Source: Gammaproteobacteria bacterium UBA1119
GTDB taxonomy: Bacteria > Pseudomonadota > Gammaproteobacteria > Pseudomonadales > Azotimanducaceae
DNA: 8,526 nt
NCBI GenBank assembly: GCA_002313255.1
Contig: DCBA01000086.1
Span: 1-8,526 of the forward strand
Reading direction: 5' to 3'
Position 1 is the stretch's first letter, and each line of letters starts with the position of its first letter. The notes below the pieces were generated by a model. The model was given only the letters and a program-made list of their open reading frames with translations, did not search any database and was not told the DNA's origin. Made by a program: the position numbers and the translations under genes. This document shows positions 1 to 7,367 of this stretch, piece by piece.

Positions 1-1320
1 GGCAAGGCGTTTGTTTGCAGCCAGAGTGCAGAAGAAATGAGGCAAAGCCGAGGAACCCTCACTGAGCCTGGGCGGGATAGTCCTTTCCGTAATCGCGCGG
101 TTGCCGACAATGTTGACCTGTTCGAGCGTATGCGGGCGGGCGAATTCGGGGATGGTGCACACGTGTTGCGTGCGCGCATCGATATGGCGTCTCCCAATAT
201 CAACCTCCGAGACCCCGTGTTATATCGAATCATGCATAAGAGTCACCACCGAACCGGTGATCGTTGGTGCATTTATCCGATGTACGACTTCACCCATTGC
301 ATTTGCGACGCTCTTGAAGGTATCTCTCATTCGCTTTGCACGTTGGAATTTGAAGACCATCGGCCTCTCTATGACTGGGTCTTAGATAACATCAACATCA
401 ATTTTCATCCCCCTCAAATCGAATTTTCACGGTTGGGTCTTGAGTACAACGTGATGTCGAAACGCGTCCTGGCGGAGTTGGTAGACAAAGGAAAAGTTGA
501 TGGATGGAGCGATCCACGACTGCCGACACTTGCCGGGCTGCGTCGACGCGGTGTACCCGCCAGCGCCATTCGCGATTTTTGTCAGCGCGTTGGGGTAACG
601 AAACAGGACAACCTGGTTGAAGTAAAGTTGCTTGAGTTCTGTATCCGCCAGGCATTAGAGGCGCAAACACCGCGAGTCATGGCGGTGTTGGAACCCTTGC
701 GCGTGACGGTAACGAATTTTGAGGGCGAGGACGAAGTACTCGATGCTCCTTGGCATCCCAAGCAACCTGAAATGGGGATTCGAAAGCTAGTATTTGGCCG
801 GGAGCTATTTATTGAAAGGTCTGATTTTAGTGACGATCCGCCGGATAAATTCAAACGGCTTTCCCCTGGCGCAATGGTTCGGCTTCGTTACGCGTACATC
901 ATTCGCTGCGACGAGGTGGTTAGGAGCGCCGCGGGGGAAATAGAATCCATCCAGGTAACGTACTTCCCCGATTCGCGAAGCGGTGACGATACCAGTGGCC
1001 TGAAACCAAAGGGCGTGATTCATTTCGTTGCGGCTTCTAACGCACGTCGGGTTAGGGTCCAATCGTTCGGCTATCTTTTCCGCACGCCGAATCCGAAGGA
1101 CATAGACCAGGATTTCAACGACAACTCGGTCACCTCGACCGATGGCTTTGTTGAAAGCGGTATCGCCCAAGCACCCAACGCGCACGTTCAGTTCGAACGA
1201 ACGGGCTATTTCTACCGTGACTCGTCAACCAGCGAAGCACTGGACGGCGACGTCTTGGGAGATTCCTTGATTTTCAATCGAACGGTGTCGTTACGCGACA
1301 ATTGGAAACCTGGATCATGA
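1..1320 (+). CDS. glnS: Glutaminyl-tRNA synthetase, C-terminal about four-fifths (5' end outside window)
   Basis: Cytoplasmic class I aminoacyl-tRNA synthetase that attaches glutamine to tRNA-Gln. The frame is open from base 1 and already reads conserved GlnRS sequence (GKAFVCSQSAEEMR then RGTLTEPG), so the ATG at 37 is an internal methionine and the true start lies upstream. About 439 residues are present; by comparison with the 554-residue E. coli enzyme roughly 115 residues, including the HIGH motif, are missing. Seen in order: the catalytic-domain segment YPMYDFTHCICDALEGISHS, the KMSKS-equivalent VMSKR at window residues 151-155 (bases 451-465), GLRRRG and GVTKQDN, then the two anticodon-binding beta-barrels ending in FNRTVSLRDNW just before the stop. 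Similarity to the E. coli protein runs to the C-terminus, so the gene looks intact. The next gene follows on the same strand after about 50 bases, so read-through is possible. Confidence 0.97.
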   Translation, partial: GKAFVCSQSAEEMRQSRGTLTEPGRDSPFRNRAVADNVDLFERMRAGEFGDGAHVLRARIDMASPNINLRDPVLYRIMHKSHHRTGDRWCIYPMYDFTHCICDALEGISHSLCTLEFEDHRPLYDWVLDNININFHPPQIEFSRLGLEYNVMSKRVLAELVDKGKVDGWSDPRLPTLAGLRRRGVPASAIRDFCQRVGVTKQDNLVEVKLLEFCIRQALEAQTPRVMAVLEPLRVTVTNFEGEDEVLDAPWHPKQPEMGIRKLVFGRELFIERSDFSDDPPDKFKRLSPGAMVRLRYAYIIRCDEVVRSAAGEIESIQVTYFPDSRSGDDTSGLKPKGVIHFVAASNARRVRVQSFGYLFRTPNPKDIDQDFNDNSVTSTDGFVESGIAQAPNAHVQFERTGYFYRDSSTSEALDGDVLGDSLIFNRTVSLRDNWKPGS

Positions 1321-1371
1321 ACCCTTGGATCTGCCATCAAACAAAACGAGATGCACGAGGATGTCGTTAGC

Positions 1372-2556
1372 ATGGCGGACGGTCCACTGACACACCTGCG
1401 GGTACTTGAACTCGGCACGCTGATTGCAGGGCCGTTCTGTGGTCAATTGTTTGGTGATATGGGTGCCGACGTCATTAAGATCGAGCCACCGGGTATCGGC
1501 GATCCCATGCGTTCATGGGGCAGGGGACTCCCGGTCTGGTGGCCGGTGATCGCTCGAAACAAGCGCTGCATCACTCTGAATCTCCGGGTTCGGGCAGGAC
1601 AGGAGCTGCTGAAGCGACTGCTCCAGGATTCAGACGTCCTAATTGAGAACTTTCGTCCCGGCACGATGGAGAAATGGGGACTCGACTATGAAGTCTTGTC
1701 TGCCATTAATCCCGGGCTCGTCATGGTTCGGGTTTCGGGGTTTGGTCAATCGGGACCGTACTCATCGAGGGCAGGGTACGGATCCATCGGTGAGGCCATG
1801 GGGGGTATTCGCTACCTCTCGGGTGATTCGGATCGTCCGCCAAGCCGTGTCGGCCTATCGATCGGAGACTCTCTGGCGGCAACATTTGCGTGCGTCGGTG
1901 CGCTTGCCGCGTTGCATGAAAGAGATCGAACCGGGCACGGCCAAGTAGTTGATTCCGCGATATACGAAGCCGTATTAGCGGTGATGGAATCAACCGTCCC
2001 TGAATATACGGAAGGGGGTGAGATTCGAGAAAGGAGTGGCGCCATATTACCGAAAACCGCTCCGTCCAATGTCTATCCCACAGCCGATGGCGACTCCATC
2101 GTGATGGGAGCCAATCAAGATTCTGTGTTTACACGACTTGCGGAAGCTATGGGCGATCCGTCGTTAGCCGAGCATCCCAGTTACGCGGATCACGTTTCGC
2201 GTGGCGAGCACCAAGAGGAACTCGATGCTCTGATCGGGCGTTGGACCGTTACGCTTGATGCTGATGTGCTGCTCCAGCAGCTCGAAGCCCATGGTGTCCC
2301 GGCGGGTCGAATCTATCGCGCGCCCGAAATGCTCGAAGACCCCCATTTTCAAGCCCGAGAATCAATCGTCGACGTGGACCATCCAGTCTTTAAGAACCTT
2401 AAAATGCAGAATATTTTCCCGAAACTTTCCCGGTCCCAAGGAAAAATTAGGTGGCCGGGCCCTGAACTTGGCGCGCATAACGTAGAGATCTACTGTGATC
2501 TTCTCGAAATTTCTGACGAGACGTTGCAAGGTCTTATACACGATGGGGTAGTGTGA
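1372..2556 (+). CDS. Family III CoA-transferase (CaiB/BaiF, formyl-CoA transferase fold)
   Basis: Predicted cytoplasmic enzyme moving coenzyme A between carboxylic acids through an aspartyl-CoA anhydride. The 394-residue length fits the family. Visible hallmarks are the N-terminal LRVLELGTLIAGPFCGQLFG and GADVIKIE, then NKRCITLNLR, LIENFRPGTMEKWGLDY, and SGFGQSGPYSSRAGY. The predicted catalytic aspartate is D166 in GLSIGDSLAA, followed by GHGQVVDSAIYE. I chose ATG 1372 because family members usually begin a few residues before the LRVLELG strand and a GAGG lies 11 bases upstream; ATG 1351 would add MHEDVVS and has no visible ribosome site. The acid substrates cannot be read from the sequence: succinyl-, formyl-, carnitine-, mesaconate- and bile-acid-type members share these motifs. 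Its stop codon overlaps the start of the downstream PLP enzyme, implying translational coupling and perhaps a shared pathway. Confidence 0.92.
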   Translation: MADGPLTHLRVLELGTLIAGPFCGQLFGDMGADVIKIEPPGIGDPMRSWGRGLPVWWPVIARNKRCITLNLRVRAGQELLKRLLQDSDVLIENFRPGTMEKWGLDYEVLSAINPGLVMVRVSGFGQSGPYSSRAGYGSIGEAMGGIRYLSGDSDRPPSRVGLSIGDSLAATFACVGALAALHERDRTGHGQVVDSAIYEAVLAVMESTVPEYTEGGEIRERSGAILPKTAPSNVYPTADGDSIVMGANQDSVFTRLAEAMGDPSLAEHPSYADHVSRGEHQEELDALIGRWTVTLDADVLLQQLEAHGVPAGRIYRAPEMLEDPHFQARESIVDVDHPVFKNLKMQNIFPKLSRSQGKIRWPGPELGAHNVEIYCDLLEISDETLQGLIHDGVV

Positions 2557-3491
2557 ACCTGCCTGATCTAGCTGACGTCGAGGCGGCGTCCCAGCGGCTC
2601 GCAGGGCATATTCAACGAACCTCAGTGATGACGTCGAATTCGTTGAACGAAGCCGTCGGCGCGGAATTGTTCTTCAAATGTGAGAATTTCCAGCGCACTG
2701 GTTCGTTCAAATTCCGTGGCGCAATGAATGCGATCTTGCAGCTGCCACAGCACGTCTCGATCGTGGTTACGCACTCGTCCGGCAACCACGGCGCTGCCTT
2801 GGCGTTGGCGGCAAAGGAGTGCGATAAAACGGCCATGGTCATTGTTCCGAAGGGAGCTCGGCCGGAGAAACGGCAAGCGATTGAGCGACTCGGCGCCGAG
2901 ATCGTTGACTGCGGGGAAAATTTGGAGGATCGCGAAGTTGTTTTGGCACAGGTGATGACATCACACCCCGAGGCAGTGTTTGTCCCCCCGTACGACCACC
3001 CGGAGATCATTGCTGGCCAAGGTACGGCAGCGCTAGAGTTGCTCGAAGAAGTTGGCAGTCTTCATCAATTGTGGATACCCGTCGGAGGTGGAGGTCTCGC
3101 GGCTGGAACAACCATTGTTGCAAACGGTCAAATTGACGTGATTTGTGCCGAACCTGAGTTGGCGCGGGACGCACACGATTCGTTAAGAACGGGCCGCCTC
3201 CAATCGGCGATGCCTCCTAGCACCGTGGCAGATGGGTTGAGGACGGCACTTGGGCAGCTTAATTTCGAAATTCTGAGACACAATAAGGTAGCCGTTGTGT
3301 TGGTAGACGACGAAGCCACTCTTGCTGCGATGAGGTTGATCTGGAATCGACTAAAAATTGTTGTTGAACCGTCAGCGGCCGTCTGCTTGGCAGCGATGCT
3401 GCGCGATCCGAAACGCGTGGCTGCGCGCGCGGGCATCATTTTAAGTGGTGGCAATGTATCGCCGCCCGGACTCCAATCGGGACGATGTTGA
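2553..3491 (+). CDS. Serine racemase / hydroxyaspartate dehydratase-like PLP enzyme (fold type II)
   Basis: Predicted cytoplasmic PLP-dependent enzyme that racemises serine or removes ammonia from serine, threonine or 3-hydroxyaspartate. The lysine binding PLP is K53 in TGSFKFRGA. SSGNHG at 75-80 matches eukaryotic serine racemase and hydroxyaspartate dehydratases rather than the SAGNH of classical threonine dehydratases; S76 would be the second acid-base residue. VGGGGLAAG (177-185) is the phosphate-binding glycine loop. E200, A204 and D206 have the spacing of the divalent-metal site of human serine racemase (E210/A214/D216). ILSGGNV lies near the C-terminus. At 312 residues it is a catalytic domain only, without the ACT-like domain of biosynthetic threonine deaminases. 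The start is GTG within GTGA, overlapping the preceding stop by 4 bases; no strong ribosome site is visible, so translation is probably coupled. Hydroxyectoine-type EutB enzymes are another possibility. The fold is certain, the substrate is not. Confidence 0.9.
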   Translation: MNLPDLADVEAASQRLAGHIQRTSVMTSNSLNEAVGAELFFKCENFQRTGSFKFRGAMNAILQLPQHVSIVVTHSSGNHGAALALAAKECDKTAMVIVPKGARPEKRQAIERLGAEIVDCGENLEDREVVLAQVMTSHPEAVFVPPYDHPEIIAGQGTAALELLEEVGSLHQLWIPVGGGGLAAGTTIVANGQIDVICAEPELARDAHDSLRTGRLQSAMPPSTVADGLRTALGQLNFEILRHNKVAVVLVDDEATLAAMRLIWNRLKIVVEPSAAVCLAAMLRDPKRVAARAGIILSGGNVSPPGLQSGRC

Positions 3492-3494
3492 GTT

Positions 3495-4997
3495 TCAGGG
3501 ACTGTTACGCGTGTTGAGTCCATCAAGGGGGTAGATAGGCCGCCGTACGTGTTCAAAATTAATTTCGGAGTAATCGGACGTGCAAACCCCCAACCCCGCG
3601 CACTCGACGATTTCACGTGCGATGTCACGAAAGCCGACGCGGTAGTGAATGCGACTTTTGAGTAATAGAAACCGTCGCTGAGAAGGTTCGATGCCGACGC
3701 ATCGAAAACATCCCGGATCCACAGGTTCAAAATGACGCGAAACAACCATGATATCGACGCTTCCAGTTGATAACACGGCTGTCTTGCCCATATTGGTCGT
3801 CAATCCTCGTCCCATCGCGATTGTCGTCGGGAAGCGGCCATCGGAAATCAGACGTACGCGGCCCTGGATTTCCACTGGTTTGCTAATTCTCGACAAGGCA
3901 GGCATGGGCAATTTGCCACCTAAGGATAGTGTCACGGTATTCCCCACGCCTGCAGCAACCATGGCGTCAACGGCTTCTGGGTCGTAAATAGCGCACACGG
4001 CCACGTCTTCAAGTTCTTGACGTAAGACTTCCTTGAGTACGTCAGTTGTGTCCATGGTCCCGCCTGAAGCTGTGTTGTCGTAATGATCAAGCAAAATGAT
4101 CGGTCCATCGGCTTGGTCGTGGCTACCGAGGTCTTTGGCCTTAGCGACGGACGAATCTAAGGGCTCGACCTCATAAACGAACGCGGACCGTTCGTTCCAA
4201 GCTTGGTCCAATAACTCGTCGCGGAGTCGTTCGGCAAGTTGCAAGTCATCGTCGGTCGCGACCACAACAGACAGACCCGCTTGCGGAATATCGGCATGCG
4301 GGAAACCGGTGAAGAGGCTAACCGCGAGTGCACCATCGGCCTCCATTTCCTGAGCGCGTCGCTGCAGTTCTCGATTGGGGAAATCGTCGGTTCCTTGACG
4401 CATGACGTGCGGCAGCATGGGATTGTTGCCCCACGCCATGACGGGACGTATCTGATGCTCGACCGCGGCGATTAGTACACGAGCGGCACGCTCGGCGGTC
4501 TCGAACATGTCGACATGCGGATAGGTGTGGTAGCCAGTAAGGACTGTCGCTAAGTTGACGATATCTGGAAAAATATTGGCATGCATGTCTAGAGAAACGG
4601 CGATGGGGAGATCGGGCGCGATTGCACGGATCCGCCGCAATAGCTCGCCCTCGCCGTCTTCATGGGTACGGGTGACCATCGCTCCATGTAGGTCCAACAT
4701 CAAAGCGTCACAGTCGTCCAGCGCCCCCAGTATTTCCGCTGTGATGTACTCGTAGGCATCGTCCTCAACGGGTCCTGAAGGTGCGGCGCCGGCTGCGATC
4801 GGAAGGTGGATGTCGACGTCGAGCTTTTCGCTAACGGCGAGGTAACCGCCGATGCAACTCGCTGTATCTCGATAAATATTGATGGCGTCGTTGCCTTGAA
4901 GCGGTAGCTCGCGGTCACCTGAAAATCTTGCCAAGTCCGTAATGACAGGAGAGAAGGTATTGGTCTCGTGACTCATCTGGGCAATGACAATTCGCAT
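3495..4997 (-). CDS. M81 family zinc metallopeptidase, MlrC (microcystinase C)-like
   Basis: Predicted cytoplasmic metallopeptidase of 500 residues, the usual M81 size; no signal peptide or membrane segment is seen. The N-terminal catalytic domain begins MRIVIAQMSHETNTFSP and carries LDLHGAMVT and SLDMHANIFPDIV. E11, H104, D137 and H139 fit the zinc ligands reported for Sphingomonas MlrC (E56, H150, D184, H186 as I recall) with nearly constant offset. GYHTYPHVDMFETAERAA is another family block. The MlrC C-terminal domain includes LLDHYDNTASGGTMDTTDVL and ends VGIEPSQRRFLLLKSRIHYRVGF. The open frame extends 115 codons farther upstream, but that part lies antisense in the transporter gene and does not resemble the family; a GGGAGGA ribosome site 4 bases before ATG 4997 fixes the start. 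Known MlrC cleaves linear microcystin and its tetrapeptide, but most M81 proteins have unknown substrates, so mlrC is not assigned. It is divergent from a peptide transporter, suggesting work on imported peptides. Confidence 0.92.
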   Translation of the reverse strand: MRIVIAQMSHETNTFSPVITDLARFSGDRELPLQGNDAINIYRDTASCIGGYLAVSEKLDVDIHLPIAAGAAPSGPVEDDAYEYITAEILGALDDCDALMLDLHGAMVTRTHEDGEGELLRRIRAIAPDLPIAVSLDMHANIFPDIVNLATVLTGYHTYPHVDMFETAERAARVLIAAVEHQIRPVMAWGNNPMLPHVMRQGTDDFPNRELQRRAQEMEADGALAVSLFTGFPHADIPQAGLSVVVATDDDLQLAERLRDELLDQAWNERSAFVYEVEPLDSSVAKAKDLGSHDQADGPIILLDHYDNTASGGTMDTTDVLKEVLRQELEDVAVCAIYDPEAVDAMVAAGVGNTVTLSLGGKLPMPALSRISKPVEIQGRVRLISDGRFPTTIAMGRGLTTNMGKTAVLSTGSVDIMVVSRHFEPVDPGCFRCVGIEPSQRRFLLLKSRIHYRVGFRDIAREIVECAGLGVCTSDYSEINFEHVRRPIYPLDGLNTRNSP

Positions 4998-5054
4998 GGC
5001 GTCCTCCCGGCTAACGGACGAGTCGATAATGTACGCTATGGTAGGCTCGACTGC
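4998..5054. promoter_or_regulatory. Divergent control region between M81 peptidase and POT transporter
   Basis: These 57 bases must hold the 5' signals of both genes. An inverted repeat has arms AGTCGA (5021-5026) and TCGACT (5047-5052). Inside it lies an imperfect dyad centred on GTAC (5026-5039; 10 of 14 positions symmetric). GATAAT at 5025-5030 could be a rightward -10 box, but no good -35 is visible for either direction. These could be operator sites for one regulator controlling both genes. No regulator gene lies in the window, and short dyads can arise by chance. Confidence 0.35.
5002..5008 (-). promoter_or_regulatory. Ribosome binding site deciding the M81 peptidase start
   Basis: On the minus strand this reads GGGAGGA, a near-consensus Shine-Dalgarno sequence ending 4 bases before ATG 4997. 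It is the strongest ribosome site in the window and supports the start at MRIVIAQM over the 115-codon upstream extension of the open frame. Confidence 0.8.
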
Positions 5055-6629
5055 ATGGAAGCGGAGACGGACAGTACGACTTTCCTGGGTCATCCGCGTG
5101 GGCTGGTCGTCCTTTTTTTCGCGGAAATGTGGGAACGCTTCAGCTTCTACGGCATGCGTGCCTTGTTGGTTCTTTATCTCACGCAGCACTTCTTGTTTGA
5201 AGATGGGGTCGCGGCAACGATCTATGCCTCTTATGGTTCTTTGGTTTACCTCATGCCGCTGTTGGGCGGCTTGATCGCAGATCGATACCTGGGATTTCGC
5301 AAGTCGGTGATATATGGCGCAGGACTGCTTGTATGTGGCCATTTCTTGATGGCCTTTGAGGGGGCACCAGCTGACGTAGTTGATGGTGCGGTTGTACGGG
5401 ATGAATGGGCCCTGGCGGCGATGTATTTAGCTCTCGCGTTCATCATTGTGGGGGTCGGGTTTCTCAAACCATCGATCTCGAACATCGTCGGCGAGCTATA
5501 CCAGCAGAATGAACGGCGTCGGGATCAAGGATTTACGCTCTTTTACATGGGCATCAACCTCGGTGCATTGTCGGCAATGCTCCTATGCGGTTGGCTTGGG
5601 CAGCATGAGGATTATGGCTGGTCCTATGGTTTCGGATTGGCGGGAATTGGAATGCTTGTTGGTCTTGTCACGTTCGTAAGGGGCCAGCGCTGGCTTGGTG
5701 GTGTCGGAGCTCCAGCCCGTCCGCTGGTGCTTACCAGTCGCTTCATGGGGGTGCGACGGGAAACGATTATCTATTCGGCTGGCATCGTCGTCGTCGTATT
5801 TGCATGGGGACTTATGCAGTCCCGCGAAGTCGTTGGCGCACTGCTTGGTATTGCTTCGGTTGGAGCCGTGCTGGGCGTTGTCGGTTATGCGGTGTTGAAT
5901 TGTTCTCGAATCGAGCGGCAGCGTTTGATGGTCGTTGTTTTCTTGACCTTCGTCTCCGTTATATTTTGGACATTCTTTGAACAGGCGGGTACGAGCTTGA
6001 CGCTGTTTACCGACCGCAATGTCGTTAAGAACGTTTTGGGTTTCGAGATGCAAGCTTCGCAAATGGGATTTTTAAACCCGCTGTTCATTATATTGCTTGC
6101 ACCGTTGTTCTTTATTGGGTGGGAACTCTTGGGTCGGCGGGGCTGGGAGCCATCGACACCGATGAAATTTGGACTAGGCGTTTTGCAAGCAGGGTTGGGG
6201 TTTGCCGTTCTGGTCTATGGGGCCGGTTTCGCCAATGCGGCGGGTCAAGTGGCGGTGATTTGGCTCGTGCTCGCTTACCTGTTGCACACAACCGGAGAGC
6301 TTTGTTTATCGCCAGTGGGATTGTCCATGGTGACCCGACTTTCGGTGCCGAAAATCGTGGGGCTGATGATGGGCGTTTGGTTTTTGTCATCCGCCGGAGC
6401 CCATTACTTAGCCGGCGTGATTGCCGGTATGGCGGCAGTGGATGTGATGCCTGACGGCTCCATCGACGCGGTTTCATCGTTACCCGTCTATACAGATACG
6501 TTTCGTTTGCTCGCTTATGTTGGTATCGCTCTAGGTGTTGTCATTATGGCGTCCGCGCCCCTGGTGCGGCGCTTCATGCACGAGTCTGAGTCAGGCTTGG
6601 TGGAGGTAGAACCGAGTACCACAGAGTAG
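5055..6629 (+). CDS. POT/PTR2 family proton-coupled di/tripeptide transporter
   Basis: Predicted inner-membrane major-facilitator protein of 524 residues importing small peptides with protons. The family motif ExxER is at E24, E27 and R28 in AEMWERFSFYGMRALL (first helix). K138 in GVGFLKPSISN matches the helix-4 lysine. The PTR2 signature LFYMGINLGA is at 162-171. FWTFFEQAGTSL (304-315, helix 7) and TTGELCLSPVGLSM with E415 (helix 10) are also typical. Hydrophobic stretches fit 12 core helices plus two extra helices at roughly 235-280, as in bacterial POT proteins. All expected proton- and peptide-binding residues seem present, so it should work. ATG 5055 is chosen because the family motif starts about 20 residues later and the 29-codon upstream extension is antisense to the peptidase gene; the ribosome site is weak (GGTAGG, 9 bases upstream). 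It is divergent from the M81 peptidase, and its 3' end overlaps the VOC gene by 39 bases. Confidence 0.95.
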   Translation: MEAETDSTTFLGHPRGLVVLFFAEMWERFSFYGMRALLVLYLTQHFLFEDGVAATIYASYGSLVYLMPLLGGLIADRYLGFRKSVIYGAGLLVCGHFLMAFEGAPADVVDGAVVRDEWALAAMYLALAFIIVGVGFLKPSISNIVGELYQQNERRRDQGFTLFYMGINLGALSAMLLCGWLGQHEDYGWSYGFGLAGIGMLVGLVTFVRGQRWLGGVGAPARPLVLTSRFMGVRRETIIYSAGIVVVVFAWGLMQSREVVGALLGIASVGAVLGVVGYAVLNCSRIERQRLMVVVFLTFVSVIFWTFFEQAGTSLTLFTDRNVVKNVLGFEMQASQMGFLNPLFIILLAPLFFIGWELLGRRGWEPSTPMKFGLGVLQAGLGFAVLVYGAGFANAAGQVAVIWLVLAYLLHTTGELCLSPVGLSMVTRLSVPKIVGLMMGVWFLSSAGAHYLAGVIAGMAAVDVMPDGSIDAVSSLPVYTDTFRLLAYVGIALGVVIMASAPLVRRFMHESESGLVEVEPSTTE

Positions 6630-7367
6630 CACCTCGTCGTCAGACACGTAGGCACCACGTCGTCGTGCCCGATCGAGGATTTGATCCCTATTAGCGACGG
6701 TGATGTCCAATCCAGAAAGGCCTGGACCCCGGCCGTCGGTCGCTTCGACAAATCGCAGTGTGATGTTGTTTAAGCGGATCGAAAGTTCGCTGCCGTTTCG
6801 ATCGACGGGTAGGCCAGAAACCTTGCCCCACAGGTCCGCCAATTCGACGGGATCAAGCCCCTGAAGTTCAACGCCGTGGTAATCCACCGTCACGGACTGG
6901 TCGACCTTGTCCTCCCACTGCAGGCCTCCGGATGGTTGCCAGTTGCCATTGAAGTCGGCCTGTTGGTCCCAGTCGATCTCAAAGAAGGCGGCTCGCATAT
7001 CGCCCGGGTGAATCTGGCATATATTCCAGGTGTCGCGATGACTTTCATGTGCGATTCGAATCCCATTGTCGAGTGCTCTTTGCCGTACCGCTTGCTGGGT
7101 CACTTTGTTGTCCGCCTGACAGATGACCATATACCCACCATCACCCCCACGCCGATCTAGGTATCGACCACCGGCTGTTCCTTCTTTGACAGGCGCGACG
7201 ACCTCGAGGAAATTACGGCCGACGCACATCAGCGTATTTTCAAGACCAAATGCGCCGACGCCCGGGTCGATAAAGCAGGCATTGATGCCTAGAACGTCCG
7301 TCAGATCATCGATCACAGGATCAAGTTCCCTTGCGACAAGACAAATTTGGCGTAGTTGAATGGACAT
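6591..7367 (-). CDS. VOC superfamily (glyoxalase-fold) protein with two modules
   Basis: Soluble protein of 258 residues. The N-terminal module starts with the strand SIQLRQICLVA and helix LDPVIDDLTDVLGI, and contains FLEVVAP (E55). A second-strand-type block HPGDMRAAFFEID carries E130. The C-terminal module begins around VTVDYHGVELQGLDPVELADLWGKVSGL, with LRFVE (E208) and the final strands after GLSGLDITV. This pairing is typical of VOC proteins, which include glyoxalases, ring-cleaving dioxygenases, epimerases and resistance proteins. The first strand has Q7 and C9 rather than the usual metal-binding histidine, so the metal site may be altered or absent and the reaction cannot be predicted. 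ATG 7367 follows a strong GGGGGG-type ribosome site. The last 13 codons lie antisense within the transporter gene, in a convergent overlap. It may belong to the broader glyoxalase-like domain group; the superfamily is secure, the function is not. Confidence 0.85.
   Translation of the reverse strand: MSIQLRQICLVARELDPVIDDLTDVLGINACFIDPGVGAFGLENTLMCVGRNFLEVVAPVKEGTAGGRYLDRRGGDGGYMVICQADNKVTQQAVRQRALDNGIRIAHESHRDTWNICQIHPGDMRAAFFEIDWDQQADFNGNWQPSGGLQWEDKVDQSVTVDYHGVELQGLDPVELADLWGKVSGLPVDRNGSELSIRLNNITLRFVEATDGRGPGLSGLDITVANRDQILDRARRRGAYVSDDEVLLCGTRFYLHQA

Noticed and set aside
37..39. ATG as start codon of the first gene
   Set aside because: The preceding 12 codons are in frame and match GlnRS, so this methionine is internal and the gene begins outside the window.
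805..1185. 126-codon minus-strand open frame
   Set aside because: It is entirely antisense to conserved GlnRS coding sequence with no domain signal.
3468..3521. Inverted repeat GGACTC/GAGTCC as a bidirectional terminator
   Set aside because: Arms are only 6 bases, the loop is about 42 bases, and no T-rich tract follows on either strand.
3128..3745. 205-codon minus-strand open frame
   Set aside because: It spans the convergent ends of two well-supported genes in a different frame and shows no recognisable domain.
3495..4997. Naming the peptidase mlrC and calling the locus microcystin degradation
   Set aside because: M81 is a broad family, mlrA and mlrB are absent, and the window cannot show substrate specificity.
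4968..5054. 29-codon N-terminal extension of the POT transporter from ATG 4968
   Set aside because: It would overlap the 5' end of the peptidase gene antisense, and the family N-terminus is explained by ATG 5055.
4998..5342. 115-codon N-terminal extension of the M81 peptidase open frame
   Set aside because: It lies antisense within the transporter gene, does not resemble the M81 family, and a strong ribosome site marks ATG 4997.
5583..6062. 159-codon minus-strand open frame
   Set aside because: It is antisense inside the transporter gene, and its polar, low-similarity translation is a shadow of hydrophobic codons.
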